Assembly (NCBI RefSeq): GCF_000420385.1
Contig: NZ_ATUV01000001.1
Coordinates: 434,001 to 498,000 of the forward strand
Source of the DNA: Hippea alviniae EP5-r
Lineage (GTDB): Bacteria; Campylobacterota_A; Desulfurellia; Desulfurellales; Hippeaceae
DNA: 64,000 bases
Direction of reading: 5' to 3'
In this document: positions 43,328 through 53,038 of the stretch, in pieces
How the letters are laid out: every line of letters starts with the position of its first letter
Numbering within the stretch: position 1 is the first letter of the stretch
Translations under genes and position numbers: made by a program
Notes under the pieces: model-generated
What the model was told of the DNA's origin: nothing
Seen by the model: only the letters and a program-made list of their open reading frames with translations
Database searches by the model: none

Positions 43328-44990
43328 AGCTTAGAGAGTCTTTAAAATACAGAAACGATGCAAACTTAAGAAAGCTGTTTACATTGAGCATTCCTAAGTA
43401 TCTTTTGTCTTTGGGGTTGTTCACAACAGGGATAAAATCAACATCTATTTTAGATAAAAACTCAAACACATCCAGGCCGTTGGAGTTGAGCATCAAAAAG
43501 CTTGGATTGTGAGTCATAACATCAACAACACGCATATTGGGATTGCCAAACTCACCAATCAGACGAATATCTCTAAACGATAAAACACCGACGAGTTTAT
43601 CATCTTCAACAACAGCAAAATAGCTTGATGATGACTTCATTAGGATAAACATTACATCCTTTAGCACATCTTCTTTTTTTAACGCAGGGATATCTGAGTC
43701 TATAAAATTTGTTATTCTCATCTTCTTAAGTTCGTTAACATATCTTTCATTTGTTATATCAAAGCCCTTCTGCATCACCGAACGGGCATAGTGAATCTTC
43801 TCTTCAAACAGATGAGAGAAATACATTGTCATAACAGAACCCATAATCAAAGGCAGAATCATGTGATAGTTTTGGGCAAGTTCAACGACAATGAGTGTTG
43901 ACCTAAAAGGTGCCGACGAGATGCTTGCCGTAATTGATGCTGTGCCTATTAGAGCTACGCTTAACGGGTCAACAGACGGTATGAACTGGTGCAAAAAACC
44001 GCCAATAGCATATCCCATAAACGCACCGCCAAATATAGATGGAGCGAATATGCCGCCAAACATACCGCTTGCAAATGTTATAGCTAAAGCAATAAGTTTC
44101 ACAAGTCCCAATACAAAGGCTTGTCTGTATGAGAAGTCAAAAAAGAACAGCATGCTAACTTGCTTATATCCCAACGATGCAGCAGAGGGAAACAGAAACA
44201 GTAAAACACCAACCAGAAATCCACCAATCAGCGCCTTTGAGAACCAAGACATGTCTAATTTTTTAAATATATCGGTGGATAATCTAAACACGGCTTCAAA
44301 AGCATAAACAACAGCAGCAAATAGAAAACTAAACAGCGGCACAAGAAACAATAGCGCAAGGTTGTATGATAATTTTGGCACAAAAAATGCCGGATAGTTG
44401 CCTAAAAAATACCGAGATATAGCCGTGCCAATAGCAGAAGAGATAGACAGCGGTATAATAACATCAAAACTCAGTCTGCCCAAAATTATCTCAAGTCCAA
44501 AAATAATGGCAGCTATCGGTGCGTTGAATGTTGCAGCTAAAGCAGAAGATACGCCACAGCTAACAAGCAGTGGAATATTGGCACCTTCAATTCTTACAAA
44601 GTTCAAGAACAGTGAAGTTAAAGAGCCACCAAGCTTTGCTATCGGCCCTTCCCTTCCAACAGGCAAGCCAAATCCTATGTTTACCGCAGTTAAAACAACA
44701 CTGCCTATGCCCTTTTTGTAATCTAACCTACCCTTCTTAAGAACGATAGAGCGAGCAACAGAGTCTATTGTTGGATTAACCGAGCCTTCCATGACAGTGT
44801 TTATGATAAATGCAGAGATTACAAACAGAATTGGTATAATAACGATATAAGCTTCGTTTGTTTTGGATGCTGGGATAAGAGCAAAGGCGTATTTCGAGCC
44901 TTTTATAAGCTCTCTCATTAAGATGGCAGATAAGCCACCAATTATGCCTATTGCAGAAGGGAGTATAAAAAGTCTAAAAAAGTTCTTCAT
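43290..44990 (-). CDS. clcA: ClC-type chloride channel/transporter with two CBS domains
   Basis: 566 residues. ClC core about 1-400 with gating glutamate in GREGP, and GGIFAPS as the third filter motif. The first filter motif, normally GSGIP, reads GSVNP here, so anion selectivity may differ. Residues about 430-560 are a CBS pair (DVMFILMKSSSSYFAVVED, VVDVMTHNPSF) that could bind adenine nucleotides. Last gene of the 12-gene minus-strand run. It overlaps the upstream small membrane protein by four bases and the convergent NuoF-like gene by 38. Confidence 0.9.
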   Translation of the reverse strand: MKNFFRLFILPSAIGIIGGLSAILMRELIKGSKYAFALIPASKTNEAYIVIIPILFVISAFIINTVMEGSVNPTIDSVARSIVLKKGRLDYKKGIGSVVLTAVNIGFGLPVGREGPIAKLGGSLTSLFLNFVRIEGANIPLLVSCGVSSALAATFNAPIAAIIFGLEIILGRLSFDVIIPLSISSAIGTAISRYFLGNYPAFFVPKLSYNLALLFLVPLFSFLFAAVVYAFEAVFRLSTDIFKKLDMSWFSKALIGGFLVGVLLFLFPSAASLGYKQVSMLFFFDFSYRQAFVLGLVKLIALAITFASGMFGGIFAPSIFGGAFMGYAIGGFLHQFIPSVDPLSVALIGTASITASISSAPFRSTLIVVELAQNYHMILPLIMGSVMTMYFSHLFEEKIHYARSVMQKGFDITNERYVNELKKMRITNFIDSDIPALKKEDVLKDVMFILMKSSSSYFAVVEDDKLVGVLSFRDIRLIGEFGNPNMRVVDVMTHNPSFLMLNSNGLDVFEFLSKIDVDFIPVVNNPKDKRYLGMLNVNSFLKFASFLYFKDSLSSNTERNNYQAHP

Positions 44991-45241
44991 TTACTCTTTA
45001 CAAGTTTTAGCTTTAAAGCAAGACCACCTGCAAACTGACCGGCAAAATAGGCAGATACCATTATCGGAAATGTATATAGAGCAAAGCCCAATCCACTCAA
45101 TAAGCGAAGGGCTATAATAAACGGTATTGGAGCATGGACAAAAACAAACCAGTTTCTTGAAAACTTCTCGCTTTTTGCCCTTAAGTATCCAAACGGCAAA
45201 TTCAACAGAAACACAAAGAGTGCAACTTCAAACAGCGTCAT
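44987..45241 (-). CDS. small membrane protein of unknown function
   Basis: 84 residues with two hydrophobic helices (about 3-18 and 31-70, the latter probably two segments) separated by a basic loop (RAKSEKFSRNW). The family is unknown to me, though its look, with a PFGYLRAKSEKFSRNWF segment, suggests a conserved short inner-membrane protein. ATG start overlapping the lipoprotein stop by four bases and its own stop overlapping clcA. Confidence 0.7.
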   Translation of the reverse strand: MTLFEVALFVFLLNLPFGYLRAKSEKFSRNWFVFVHAPIPFIIALRLLSGLGFALYTFPIMVSAYFAGQFAGGLALKLKLVKSK

Positions 45242-45735
45242 GGCTTTGACTCCTTTAAAAGCATTTTTATCTTAGAGAGTCCGATTCTCAATCTTTTTGA
45301 CTTATCAACAAGCACAAAATCAACAGGTAGGTTGGTATTGTTTATCTTTTTGCATCTCAAGACAACAACATTGCCGTTTCTTTTGCTGCACAGCTCTGTA
45401 AAGTTTTTGGTGATGTAGATTATCAAGCTCTTATACTGATTCAAATCTATATCGCCTATTTTTAGATTTTTATACTCTCTTCCTGTTTGATAGTCCTTAA
45501 CCAAAACCGTATCACCACTCACATAAATCCCGGCAACAGAAAAGCCTAAGCTGTTTATCACATCGAGCCTAAGGTTTGAGCCGTTTAGACTAAAAAAGCC
45601 TTCAAATGTTCTACCTTCAAAGTTGGCATCGAATGTTCCATTTATCAGATACTCTTTTTCTGGCAACGGTTTGAATATCGTGCATGCACTAAGCAAAATT
45701 AACAAAGAAATTGCCCACAGCCTTTTTAATCTCAT
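45238..45735 (-). CDS. outer-membrane lipoprotein, LolB-like
   Basis: 165 residues. Lipoprotein signal peptide with lipobox LLSAC (acylated Cys18). The mature part is rich in beta strands (INGTFDANFEGRTFEGFFSLNG, written in part as FEGRTFEGFFSLNG; LRLDVINSLGFSVAGIYV), as in LolB or other YceB/DUF4292-type lipid-binding lipoproteins. Its start lies 47 bases inside the end of dinG. LolB function is a guess by pattern. Confidence 0.6.
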   Translation of the reverse strand: MRLKRLWAISLLILLSACTIFKPLPEKEYLINGTFDANFEGRTFEGFFSLNGSNLRLDVINSLGFSVAGIYVSGDTVLVKDYQTGREYKNLKIGDIDLNQYKSLIIYITKNFTELCSKRNGNVVVLRCKKINNTNLPVDFVLVDKSKRLRIGLSKIKMLLKESKP

Positions 45736-47905
45736 CTCTTTTTATCCTTTCCTGTTTTATATATTCAACAGACTCAACAAACCACCTGCCATAGAGCTTC
45801 TTTGTAATCCTGCTGTCAAGCACAACAATTATACCCTTATCGTTTTCATCCCTTATCAAGCGCCCTATACCCTGTTTAAACTTTAGAACGGCCTTTGGAA
45901 GAGAGTATTCAAAAAAGGCGTTTCTGCCTTCACTCTTCAGTAGTTCAAATCGAGCCTTCTCAATGGGTGTTGTTGGCACTTCAAAGGGCAACCTCACAAT
46001 TACGAGAACGGATAACTCTTCTCCTTTCACATCAACACCTTCCCAAAAGCTACTGGTTGCAAACAAGAAACCTTTGCCTTCTTTAAATTTATTTAAAAGC
46101 TCAAAATTATCAAGTTCTCCTTGCCTTAATGCTTTAAAACCATTATTCTTCAATCTATCTTTCGCATACTCATAGACATCGTTTAACATCTTATACGATG
46201 TAAATAGAACCAAAGCTCCCTTGTTGCCTTCTAAAGAAGACGAGATATCAACAATCACATCGGCGGCAGTTTTTGAAAATCTTTTATCTTCAATGTCTGG
46301 CATATCTTCAACTATAAACACTCTGCAGTTTTTTTGATAATCGAACGATGTTTTTGCTATGAAGCCTTCTGCTTTTTCAATTCCAATACTTTTTTTAAAG
46401 AAATCAAATGTGTTATTAATCGTCAGAGTTGCAGAGACAAACAAGACAGAAGAGAGTTCGCTATATACAAACTCGTTTAGAGCTTTATCTATGTAAATCG
46501 GTGTGATGTTGAAGTGAAGCGACTGTTTGAAACGCTTTATCCAGAAAATATTTAACCCTTCATCTTCAACTCTTAAAAACTCTCCCAAAAGGTCTCTGTT
46601 TTCTGAAAGTGCCACATAGACAGATTTTATGTCGATAGACTCATTATCATTTAAGCTCTCTATAATGGTTTTGAGCTCTATTAAGAAACCATCTAAAATA
46701 TCCAGTATCTGGGATAATGGTTTTTTAAACCTTTCTAAGCTCTTCTTATCTATTCTAACTTCATTTTCAACCCTGCCTGAAATCTCTTTGAAGAGTTCTT
46801 CAAGACTCTTTCTTGTGTGCTGGGTTTTTCTCTTTATTGACTCGTTGTCTAAATCCGCAAGAAGGCCACTCTCTTTTCTTTTTCTTTTCAAATAGAGCAT
46901 GTTTAGAAGTGCATTTATCTCGCTACTGCTTGAAGTTTTCGTGTAATAGTTCGTTGCATTTTTCTCTATGTTGTGAGCTTCATCAAATATCAGGGCATCA
47001 AACTCTGGCAGTATCTCAGCACTTCTCATTATTGAGTGAGAAAAGACAATGTGATGATTGGCAACGATTATGTCTGCTTCTGCCAATTTCCTTCTTGCCC
47101 TGTAAAAGAAACAGCCGCTTCTATAGTATGGGCAGTTTCTGTGAGCACAGGATACGCTTGAGCTTGCAAGAACAGACCAGCCTTCTTCTGTTAAGTTTCT
47201 CTTTTTTGAAAAGAACTCGTTTTTTGAACCTTCGTCGGCATAAGAGAGAAACTCTCTTAACTCTTTGTAAGCATCCGTCTCAAACAGAAATATACTGCCT
47301 GAATTTATGGTGTTCTCTGCTTTTCTTTTACATAGATAGTTGTTTCTTCCAAGTGCTATCTCAACCTTAAAATCTATAAATTTCTGAAGAAATGGGATAT
47401 CCTTTAGAATAAGTTGCCTTTGTAAGTTTATTGTATTTGTTGATATTACAACCCTTTTTCTGTTCTCTTTTGCAAACAGAACGGCAGGGACAAGGTATGA
47501 TAAGCTTTTGCCTGTGCCTGTTGGAGCTTCTATCATACCCATTCTGCCGTCTTTTAATAAATTATAAACAAAATGTGCTATTTTTAGCTGCTCTTCTCTC
47601 TTCTTGAAACCCTTACTTTTGTATATCTTCTCAAATATCTCATCAATTGTTGAGCTTCTGTTTGGTTTGCCAATAATTTCAAGATTAAAAGATGAGTCAA
47701 CAAATATCACCCAATCCAACTTTTCCAAATTATCAGCTACTGTTTCCAATGCATAGTATTTATTCTCATCAAAGATGAGTATATCTCCTTCAATCTCTGT
47801 TGCCCTCCCTGTTATATCAACCGTATTGTTGTCTATGATTATTTTAAAAAATGATGGTATATCTGAAGATTCGAGTATCTTTCTGGAGTGTTTGGTTAAT
47901 TCCAT
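45689..47905 (-). CDS. dinG: DinG/XPD-type 5'-3' DNA helicase
   Basis: 738 residues, superfamily 2 helicase with an iron-sulfur domain. Walker A EAPTGTGKS at 126-134, DEAHNIEKN for motif II, four candidate cluster cysteines (LCKRKAEN, then SCAHRNCPYYRSGC), SATLTINN for motif III, and the late GIGRLIRDENDKG motif VI. No N-terminal exonuclease domain. Likely resolves R-loops or G4/damaged forks. One-base overlap with purF. Confidence 0.92.
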   Translation of the reverse strand: MELTKHSRKILESSDIPSFFKIIIDNNTVDITGRATEIEGDILIFDENKYYALETVADNLEKLDWVIFVDSSFNLEIIGKPNRSSTIDEIFEKIYKSKGFKKREEQLKIAHFVYNLLKDGRMGMIEAPTGTGKSLSYLVPAVLFAKENRKRVVISTNTINLQRQLILKDIPFLQKFIDFKVEIALGRNNYLCKRKAENTINSGSIFLFETDAYKELREFLSYADEGSKNEFFSKKRNLTEEGWSVLASSSVSCAHRNCPYYRSGCFFYRARRKLAEADIIVANHHIVFSHSIMRSAEILPEFDALIFDEAHNIEKNATNYYTKTSSSSEINALLNMLYLKRKRKESGLLADLDNESIKRKTQHTRKSLEELFKEISGRVENEVRIDKKSLERFKKPLSQILDILDGFLIELKTIIESLNDNESIDIKSVYVALSENRDLLGEFLRVEDEGLNIFWIKRFKQSLHFNITPIYIDKALNEFVYSELSSVLFVSATLTINNTFDFFKKSIGIEKAEGFIAKTSFDYQKNCRVFIVEDMPDIEDKRFSKTAADVIVDISSSLEGNKGALVLFTSYKMLNDVYEYAKDRLKNNGFKALRQGELDNFELLNKFKEGKGFLFATSSFWEGVDVKGEELSVLVIVRLPFEVPTTPIEKARFELLKSEGRNAFFEYSLPKAVLKFKQGIGRLIRDENDKGIIVVLDSRITKKLYGRWFVESVEYIKQERIKRDEIKKAVGNFFVNFA

Positions 47906-49245
47906 TACCTCTCGAACTCAATAGGATAATCTCCGCTAAAACAGGCAAAACAAAATCCTTCTTCTCCCATGATGCTTTTTAAACCTTCCAAAGATAGATA
48001 GGCAACAGAATCGGCTGTTGAGTATTTTCTTATCTCTTCGATTGTGTGTGATGATGCTATGAGCTCTTTCTTTGTTGGTGTATCTATACCGTAAAAACAG
48101 GGCGAGATGACGGGTGGAGATGCTATTCTTAAATGCACTTCCTTTGCACCTGCATTTCTTATCATTTTTACTATTCTTCGGCTTGTTGTTCCTCTCACGA
48201 TTGAGTCATCAACAACAACAACCCTTTTGCCGTCAAGAACATCTTTAGCTGGGTTTAGCTTTAGCCTTACTCCGAAGTTTCTAATTGATTGTGCAGGTTC
48301 TATAAATGTTCTTCCAACATAGTGGTTTCTGATGAGTCCAAAATCAAACTCAAGACCACTCTGTTTGGCAAACCCTAAGGCTGCAGGAACGCCAGAGTCT
48401 GGTGTTGGTATAACGATATCTGCATCAACAGGAGACTCAATCGCCAAAACTTCGCCCATCTTCTTTCTTATCGAATAGACATACCTATTCCACAAAAGTG
48501 AATCAGGTCTTGCAAAGTATATGTATTCAAATACACATTTATGCTCTTTCTGTTTTTCAAACGGCCTGTAAGAGTGAATACCATCCCTATTTGCAACAAC
48601 AATCTCTCCCGGTTCAACATCCCTAATATACTCTGCACCTATTAAATCAAACGCACATGTCTCGCTTGCAAAGATTACGGCATCATCCAGCTTTCCCATA
48701 ACAAGTGGCCTAAAGCCCCACGGATCTCTTACGGCGTATAACTCATCTTCTCTCATTATAACCAAGCTGAAAGCACCCTTTATCATCGATAATGCTTCAA
48801 CAAGTCTTTCAAAGAAACTCGTCTTACTGCTGCGGGCTATTAAGTGAATAATGACTTCGGTGTCCGAGTTTGAGTTGAATATGGCACCTTCACTCACCAA
48901 TCTGCGTTTTATACCATTTGCATTGACTAAATTGCCGTTGTGGGCTATTGCTATATCGCCAAGGTCAAAATGGGCATTTAAGGGCTGAACATTGGCTATA
49001 GACTCATCTCCAAAGGTTGAATATCTGTTGTGCCCTATGGCTATTCTGCCTTTAAGAGACGATATAACGCCCTTTTTGTTGAATATCTCGTTTACAAGTC
49101 CCTTGCCTTTGTGGACATAGAATGTGTCTCCGTCTGTTGATACAATGCCGGCGGCCTCCTGCCCTCTGTGTTGAAGAGCATGAAGGCCTAAATAGACATA
49201 ATTTGCTGCTTCACTCTTGTTAAAGATACCAACAATGCCACACAT
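47905..49245 (-). CDS. purF: amidophosphoribosyltransferase, 4Fe-4S type
   Basis: First committed step of purine synthesis. 446 residues. The glutaminase nucleophile Cys2 follows the initiator directly (MCGIVGIF), with no propeptide as in Bacillus. PRPP loop [16 protein letters not shown]. The four cysteines of the Bacillus-type 4Fe-4S cluster are all present: in HKCVFEY, SPCFYG and CFACF at the C-terminus (Cys432 and Cys435), so this is an oxygen-labile form. One-base overlaps on both sides. Confidence 0.96.
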   Translation of the reverse strand: MCGIVGIFNKSEAANYVYLGLHALQHRGQEAAGIVSTDGDTFYVHKGKGLVNEIFNKKGVISSLKGRIAIGHNRYSTFGDESIANVQPLNAHFDLGDIAIAHNGNLVNANGIKRRLVSEGAIFNSNSDTEVIIHLIARSSKTSFFERLVEALSMIKGAFSLVIMREDELYAVRDPWGFRPLVMGKLDDAVIFASETCAFDLIGAEYIRDVEPGEIVVANRDGIHSYRPFEKQKEHKCVFEYIYFARPDSLLWNRYVYSIRKKMGEVLAIESPVDADIVIPTPDSGVPAALGFAKQSGLEFDFGLIRNHYVGRTFIEPAQSIRNFGVRLKLNPAKDVLDGKRVVVVDDSIVRGTTSRRIVKMIRNAGAKEVHLRIASPPVISPCFYGIDTPTKKELIASSHTIEEIRKYSTADSVAYLSLEGLKSIMGEEGFCFACFSGDYPIEFER

Positions 49246-50048
49246 TAGCTCAACCCTAACACATCCTGCATAGAGTATAAGCCGGGAACTTTATCAATTA
49301 CCCACTTTGCAGCACGCAGAGCACCACGAGCAAATGTATCACGAGAGCTTGCTTTATGTGTAAGTTCAAGTCTCTCTCCTAAACCTGCGAAGATAACCGT
49401 ATGGTCTCCGACGACATCACCACCGCGCAGACTCATTACGCCTATCTCTTTGGGCTTTCTTTCTCCTATCAATCCCTTTCTGCCGTAAACTGCAACATCT
49501 TCAAGCTTTTCGCCCAAGCCTTCTGCTGCAAACTCAGCTAACTTCAAGGCTGTTCCACTTGGTGCATCTGCTTTAAATCTGTGATGCATCTCGACTATCT
49601 CTATGTCGTAATCTTCGCCGAGCTTCTCTGCCACATCTTTAACGAGCTTAAACAGAATATTTACACCAAGACTCATATTTGGAGAAAGCACAATTGGGAT
49701 GATGGCGGCAAACTTCTTTATCTCTTCTATCTGGTTGTGGTTTAAGCCCGTTGTTCCAATAACGATAGGTTTTTTGTTATCCGCTGCAACTCTTACATGC
49801 GAAAGTGTGGCAGAAGGTGTTGTGAAGTCTATCACAACTTCGCCATCTTCTATAACCTTAGACAAGTCATCTCCTATAGCTATACCATTTGCAGAAGAGC
49901 CGCTCAAAATGCCTGCATCCTGCCCAATACTTGAAGAGCCCTTTACTTCAATAGCTCCAACAAGCTGCAGCTCTTTGTCTTCATCAATCAATGCACATAT
50001 CCTTCTTCCCATCTTACCAGCTGCACCGCACACTATTGTCCTTATCAT
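49245..50048 (-). CDS. dapB: 4-hydroxy-tetrahydrodipicolinate reductase
   Basis: Second dedicated step of the diaminopimelate/lysine route. 267 residues: N-terminal GAAGKMGR nucleotide site, [21 protein letters not shown], and the substrate loop [13 protein letters not shown]. Follows dapA by nine bases and overlaps purF. Confidence 0.97.
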   Translation of the reverse strand: MIRTIVCGAAGKMGRRICALIDEDKELQLVGAIEVKGSSSIGQDAGILSGSSANGIAIGDDLSKVIEDGEVVIDFTTPSATLSHVRVAADNKKPIVIGTTGLNHNQIEEIKKFAAIIPIVLSPNMSLGVNILFKLVKDVAEKLGEDYDIEIVEMHHRFKADAPSGTALKLAEFAAEGLGEKLEDVAVYGRKGLIGERKPKEIGVMSLRGGDVVGDHTVIFAGLGERLELTHKASSRDTFARGALRAAKWVIDKVPGLYSMQDVLGLS

Positions 50049-50057
50049 CTCTCCCCC

Positions 50058-50936
50058 CTAAATAAGATTCATATCCTTCAAGACTGCCTTTAATTTTTCC
50101 TTGTTTGCATCAGACATCTTGCACAGCGGCAGTCTAAACTCTTCTTCTATCAATCCCATGAGATACAGTGCAGTTTTTACAGGTATCGGGTTTGTCTCAT
50201 AGAACATAGCTTTATGAAGTTTATACAGTTTGTGATGAAGCTCTTTTGCTTCTTCAAGCTTACCTTCAACAAATGCATCATACTGTCTTGCTACTAAGTC
50301 TGGAACAACATTTGCACTTACGGATATTACACCTGTGCCGCCTATAGACATCATCGGCAGGGTCAAGAAGTCATCACCACTGATAACAGAGAAGCCTTCC
50401 TTTGCACCTTCTATGATTTCGCTAACCTGATTTAAAGAACCACTTGCTTCCTTTATGCCAACGATATTATCAACTTCAGACAGTCTTATAACCGTATCTG
50501 GCAGTATGTTAACGGATGTTCTGCCGGGCACATTGTAAAGGACAAGTGGAACACTGATGGCTTCTGCTATTGTCTTGTAATGTTGATACAGACCTTCTTG
50601 GGTTGGTTTGTTATAATATGGAGCAACAGAGAGAATTGCATCAGCACCAGCAGAGATGGCTATTTTTGCAAGCTCTATAACCTTTTTTGTATTGTTTGTT
50701 CCTGCACCTGCCAAAACGGGAATCTTGCCTTTACACTCATCAACGGCAACGCCTATGGTTTTCTCATACTCTTCTAAATCCATAGTTGCTGCTTCTCCCG
50801 TTGTGCCACAGGGAACAAGGCAGTCTATTCCTGCATCTATCTGTCTTTTGATAAGATTTCTAAATGCATCTTCGTCGAGCCTTCCCCCTTTGAATGGCGT
50901 TACAATCGCCGTCATAGCACCTTTTAGCTCAAACAT
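50058..50936 (-). CDS. dapA: 4-hydroxy-tetrahydrodipicolinate synthase
   Basis: Condenses pyruvate with aspartate semialdehyde. 292 residues from ATG 50936, chosen because of the GGGGGG site a few bases before it; the frame opens eight codons earlier without support. Blocks: AMTAIVTPFKGG, CGTTGEAATMD, YYNKPTQEGLYQHY, YNVPGRTSVN and the Schiff-base lysine in GIKEASG. Confidence 0.97.
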   Translation of the reverse strand: MFELKGAMTAIVTPFKGGRLDEDAFRNLIKRQIDAGIDCLVPCGTTGEAATMDLEEYEKTIGVAVDECKGKIPVLAGAGTNNTKKVIELAKIAISAGADAILSVAPYYNKPTQEGLYQHYKTIAEAISVPLVLYNVPGRTSVNILPDTVIRLSEVDNIVGIKEASGSLNQVSEIIEGAKEGFSVISGDDFLTLPMMSIGGTGVISVSANVVPDLVARQYDAFVEGKLEEAKELHHKLYKLHKAMFYETNPIPVKTALYLMGLIEEEFRLPLCKMSDANKEKLKAVLKDMNLI

Positions 50937-50947
50937 AACACCCCCCT

Positions 50948-51781
50948 TTAATAGTTCCACGCTTCTTCTATCATTGTGCCTATGTATGTAAGCAAAGCTT
51001 CTCCTTCTAAATAAACTTTCTTTATACCTGAATCATCAACATATACATAAATCTTCAATGTTTTTCCGCCCTTTGTTAGAACATCAACGGGCGATTCACA
51101 CTTGCCCTGCAAAACGGATATTACTGCAGCTGCTGTTGCACCTGTGCCGCAGGCTAAGGTTTCGTCTTCAACGCCACGCTCGTATGTTCTGAGCTTTATG
51201 GTGTTTTCGTCAATAATCTCAGCAAAATTTACATTTGTTCCTTCGGGTTTGAAGTAATCATGATACCTTGTTTTTGCACCAATCTCTTTAACATCAATCA
51301 CATCAACATTATCAACAAAATATACAACATGTGGCACACCTGTATTTATGAAGCTTGCAGGCATTCCTATACCTTCAAGCTCAATCTCAGCTTTATAATC
51401 CTTTGGATTTGTAAGCTGAACCCTTACTGTATTTAGACCTGTAATCTGGGCTTCTATTACACCAGCCAATGTTGAAAACTTCATGTTCAGTGGAGCTATA
51501 CTGTTTAGATATGCAAACCTTGCTGCACACCTTGAACCGTTGCCACACATCTCAACTTCACTTCCATCGCTGTTGAAGAATCTCCATCTGAAGTCATACA
51601 CATCATCTTTTTCTATCAGGATTAAGCCATCTGCTCCAACGGATAATCCCCTTTTGCACACCTTTTGAACAAACTCTTCAAGCGGTATATCAACTAAACT
51701 CTCAACAATCTTGTCCCTGTTATTTATGATGATAAAATCATTTCCGCTGCCGTTCATCTTAAAGAATGGAATCTTTTTCAT
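50948..51781 (-). CDS. dapF: diaminopimelate epimerase
   Basis: Converts LL- to meso-diaminopimelate. 277 residues. The two catalytic cysteines lie in EMCGNGSRC (Cys79) and in LACGTGATAA. Overlaps lysA by four bases. No aminotransferase (dapL) or succinylase genes are in view, so the middle of the pathway is encoded elsewhere. Confidence 0.97.
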   Translation of the reverse strand: MKKIPFFKMNGSGNDFIIINNRDKIVESLVDIPLEEFVQKVCKRGLSVGADGLILIEKDDVYDFRWRFFNSDGSEVEMCGNGSRCAARFAYLNSIAPLNMKFSTLAGVIEAQITGLNTVRVQLTNPKDYKAEIELEGIGMPASFINTGVPHVVYFVDNVDVIDVKEIGAKTRYHDYFKPEGTNVNFAEIIDENTIKLRTYERGVEDETLACGTGATAAAVISVLQGKCESPVDVLTKGGKTLKIYVYVDDSGIKKVYLEGEALLTYIGTMIEEAWNY

Positions 51782-53019
51782 ATCGTCTCTCCCTTTATCA
51801 AATCTTCCAATGTTTCTCTTTCTCTCACAACCCTGAAACTATCACCATCAACCAGCACTTCTGCCGGTCTTGGACGAGAGTTATAGTTGCTTGCCATCGT
51901 GAATCCATAAGCTCCAGCACTGAATACAGCTATGTATTCACCATTTGGCACATCTTCTATTTTATAGTCCCTGCCAAAGAAATCGCCTGTTTCACAGATT
52001 GGCCCAACAATATCACAGACAATCTCTTCTCTGTTCTGTTTCTCAACGGGTGCTATCTTGTGATAAGCGTTGTATAAAGACGGCCTTAAAAGATCATTCA
52101 TACCAGCATCAACTATTAAGAACTTCTTATCGCCGTTTGTTTTATGATAAATCACTTCCGATACGAGTATGCCGCCATTACCAACAAGGAATCTGCCAGG
52201 TTCAAAAACAAGCTTGATATTAAAATCTTTAAATGCTTCTTCAACCTGCTTTGCATAATCGTCTATTGATGGTTCTTTATCTTCTTCTTCGTTATAGACT
52301 ATTCCAACACCGCCGCCGACATCAACAACCTTGAATTCAATACCTTTATCTGAAAGCGCTCTCATCAGCTCTGCTATTTTCAAGGAAGCATCATAAATCG
52401 GCTTTGTATCAAGCAACTGACTGCCTATGTGAAACTGAATGCCGTAAATCTCTATGTTCGGGAGTTCCTTTGCTTTCAAATACAAATCAAACGCTTCGTT
52501 ATGTGGCACACCAAATTTATTTTTTTTCAAACCCGTTGATATGTAAGGATGCGTCTTTGGGTCAACATCGGGATTAACCCTTAGAGATATCCTTGCCTTC
52601 TTTGATAGCTTTTGAGCAACTCTATTTACAGCTTCAAGCTCATCTTCTGATTCGACATTTATCATCATTATATCGTTTTCTATTGCGTATTCTATCTCAT
52701 CATCACGCTTCGCAACGCCGCTGAATACGATTTTCTTGGCATCAACACCAGCCTTTAATGCCCTAAACAACTCGCCCTTTGAGACAATATCCGCACCAGC
52801 TCCAAGCTTTGCAAAAACATTTATAACAGCCAAGTTGCTGTTTGCCTTGACGGCAAATGAGATGGTATGCTCTCTCTTGAATGCCTTGTCAAACTTGTTG
52901 AACTGCTCAACAAAATGTGCCTTCGAATAGATATAAACAGGCGTTCCAACTTCTTTGACAATCTCCTTCACCTTAACATCTTCTGCGTATAGTTGACCAT
53001 CTTTATAATGGAAGTCCAT
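51778..53019 (-). CDS. lysA: diaminopimelate decarboxylase
   Basis: Last step of lysine synthesis. 413 residues, PLP-dependent fold III; the PLP lysine is Lys58 in FAVKAN. Glycine-rich phosphate loop DVGGGVGI, FEPGRFLVG, and late ICETGDFFGRD with the catalytic Cys. Starts 19 bases after the LutB-LutA fusion gene. Confidence 0.97.
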   Translation of the reverse strand: MDFHYKDGQLYAEDVKVKEIVKEVGTPVYIYSKAHFVEQFNKFDKAFKREHTISFAVKANSNLAVINVFAKLGAGADIVSKGELFRALKAGVDAKKIVFSGVAKRDDEIEYAIENDIMMINVESEDELEAVNRVAQKLSKKARISLRVNPDVDPKTHPYISTGLKKNKFGVPHNEAFDLYLKAKELPNIEIYGIQFHIGSQLLDTKPIYDASLKIAELMRALSDKGIEFKVVDVGGGVGIVYNEEEDKEPSIDDYAKQVEEAFKDFNIKLVFEPGRFLVGNGGILVSEVIYHKTNGDKKFLIVDAGMNDLLRPSLYNAYHKIAPVEKQNREEIVCDIVGPICETGDFFGRDYKIEDVPNGEYIAVFSAGAYGFTMASNYNSRPRPAEVLVDGDSFRVVRERETLEDLIKGETI

Positions 53020-53038
53020 CTAATCCCCCTTGCAATTT

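Noticed and set aside
46813-47370. Open frame of 185 codons on the plus strand inside dinG
   Set aside because: It lies wholly antisense to the helicase motifs, is rich in Ser, Cys, Leu and Phe from reverse-complement codons, and has no ribosome site or family pattern.
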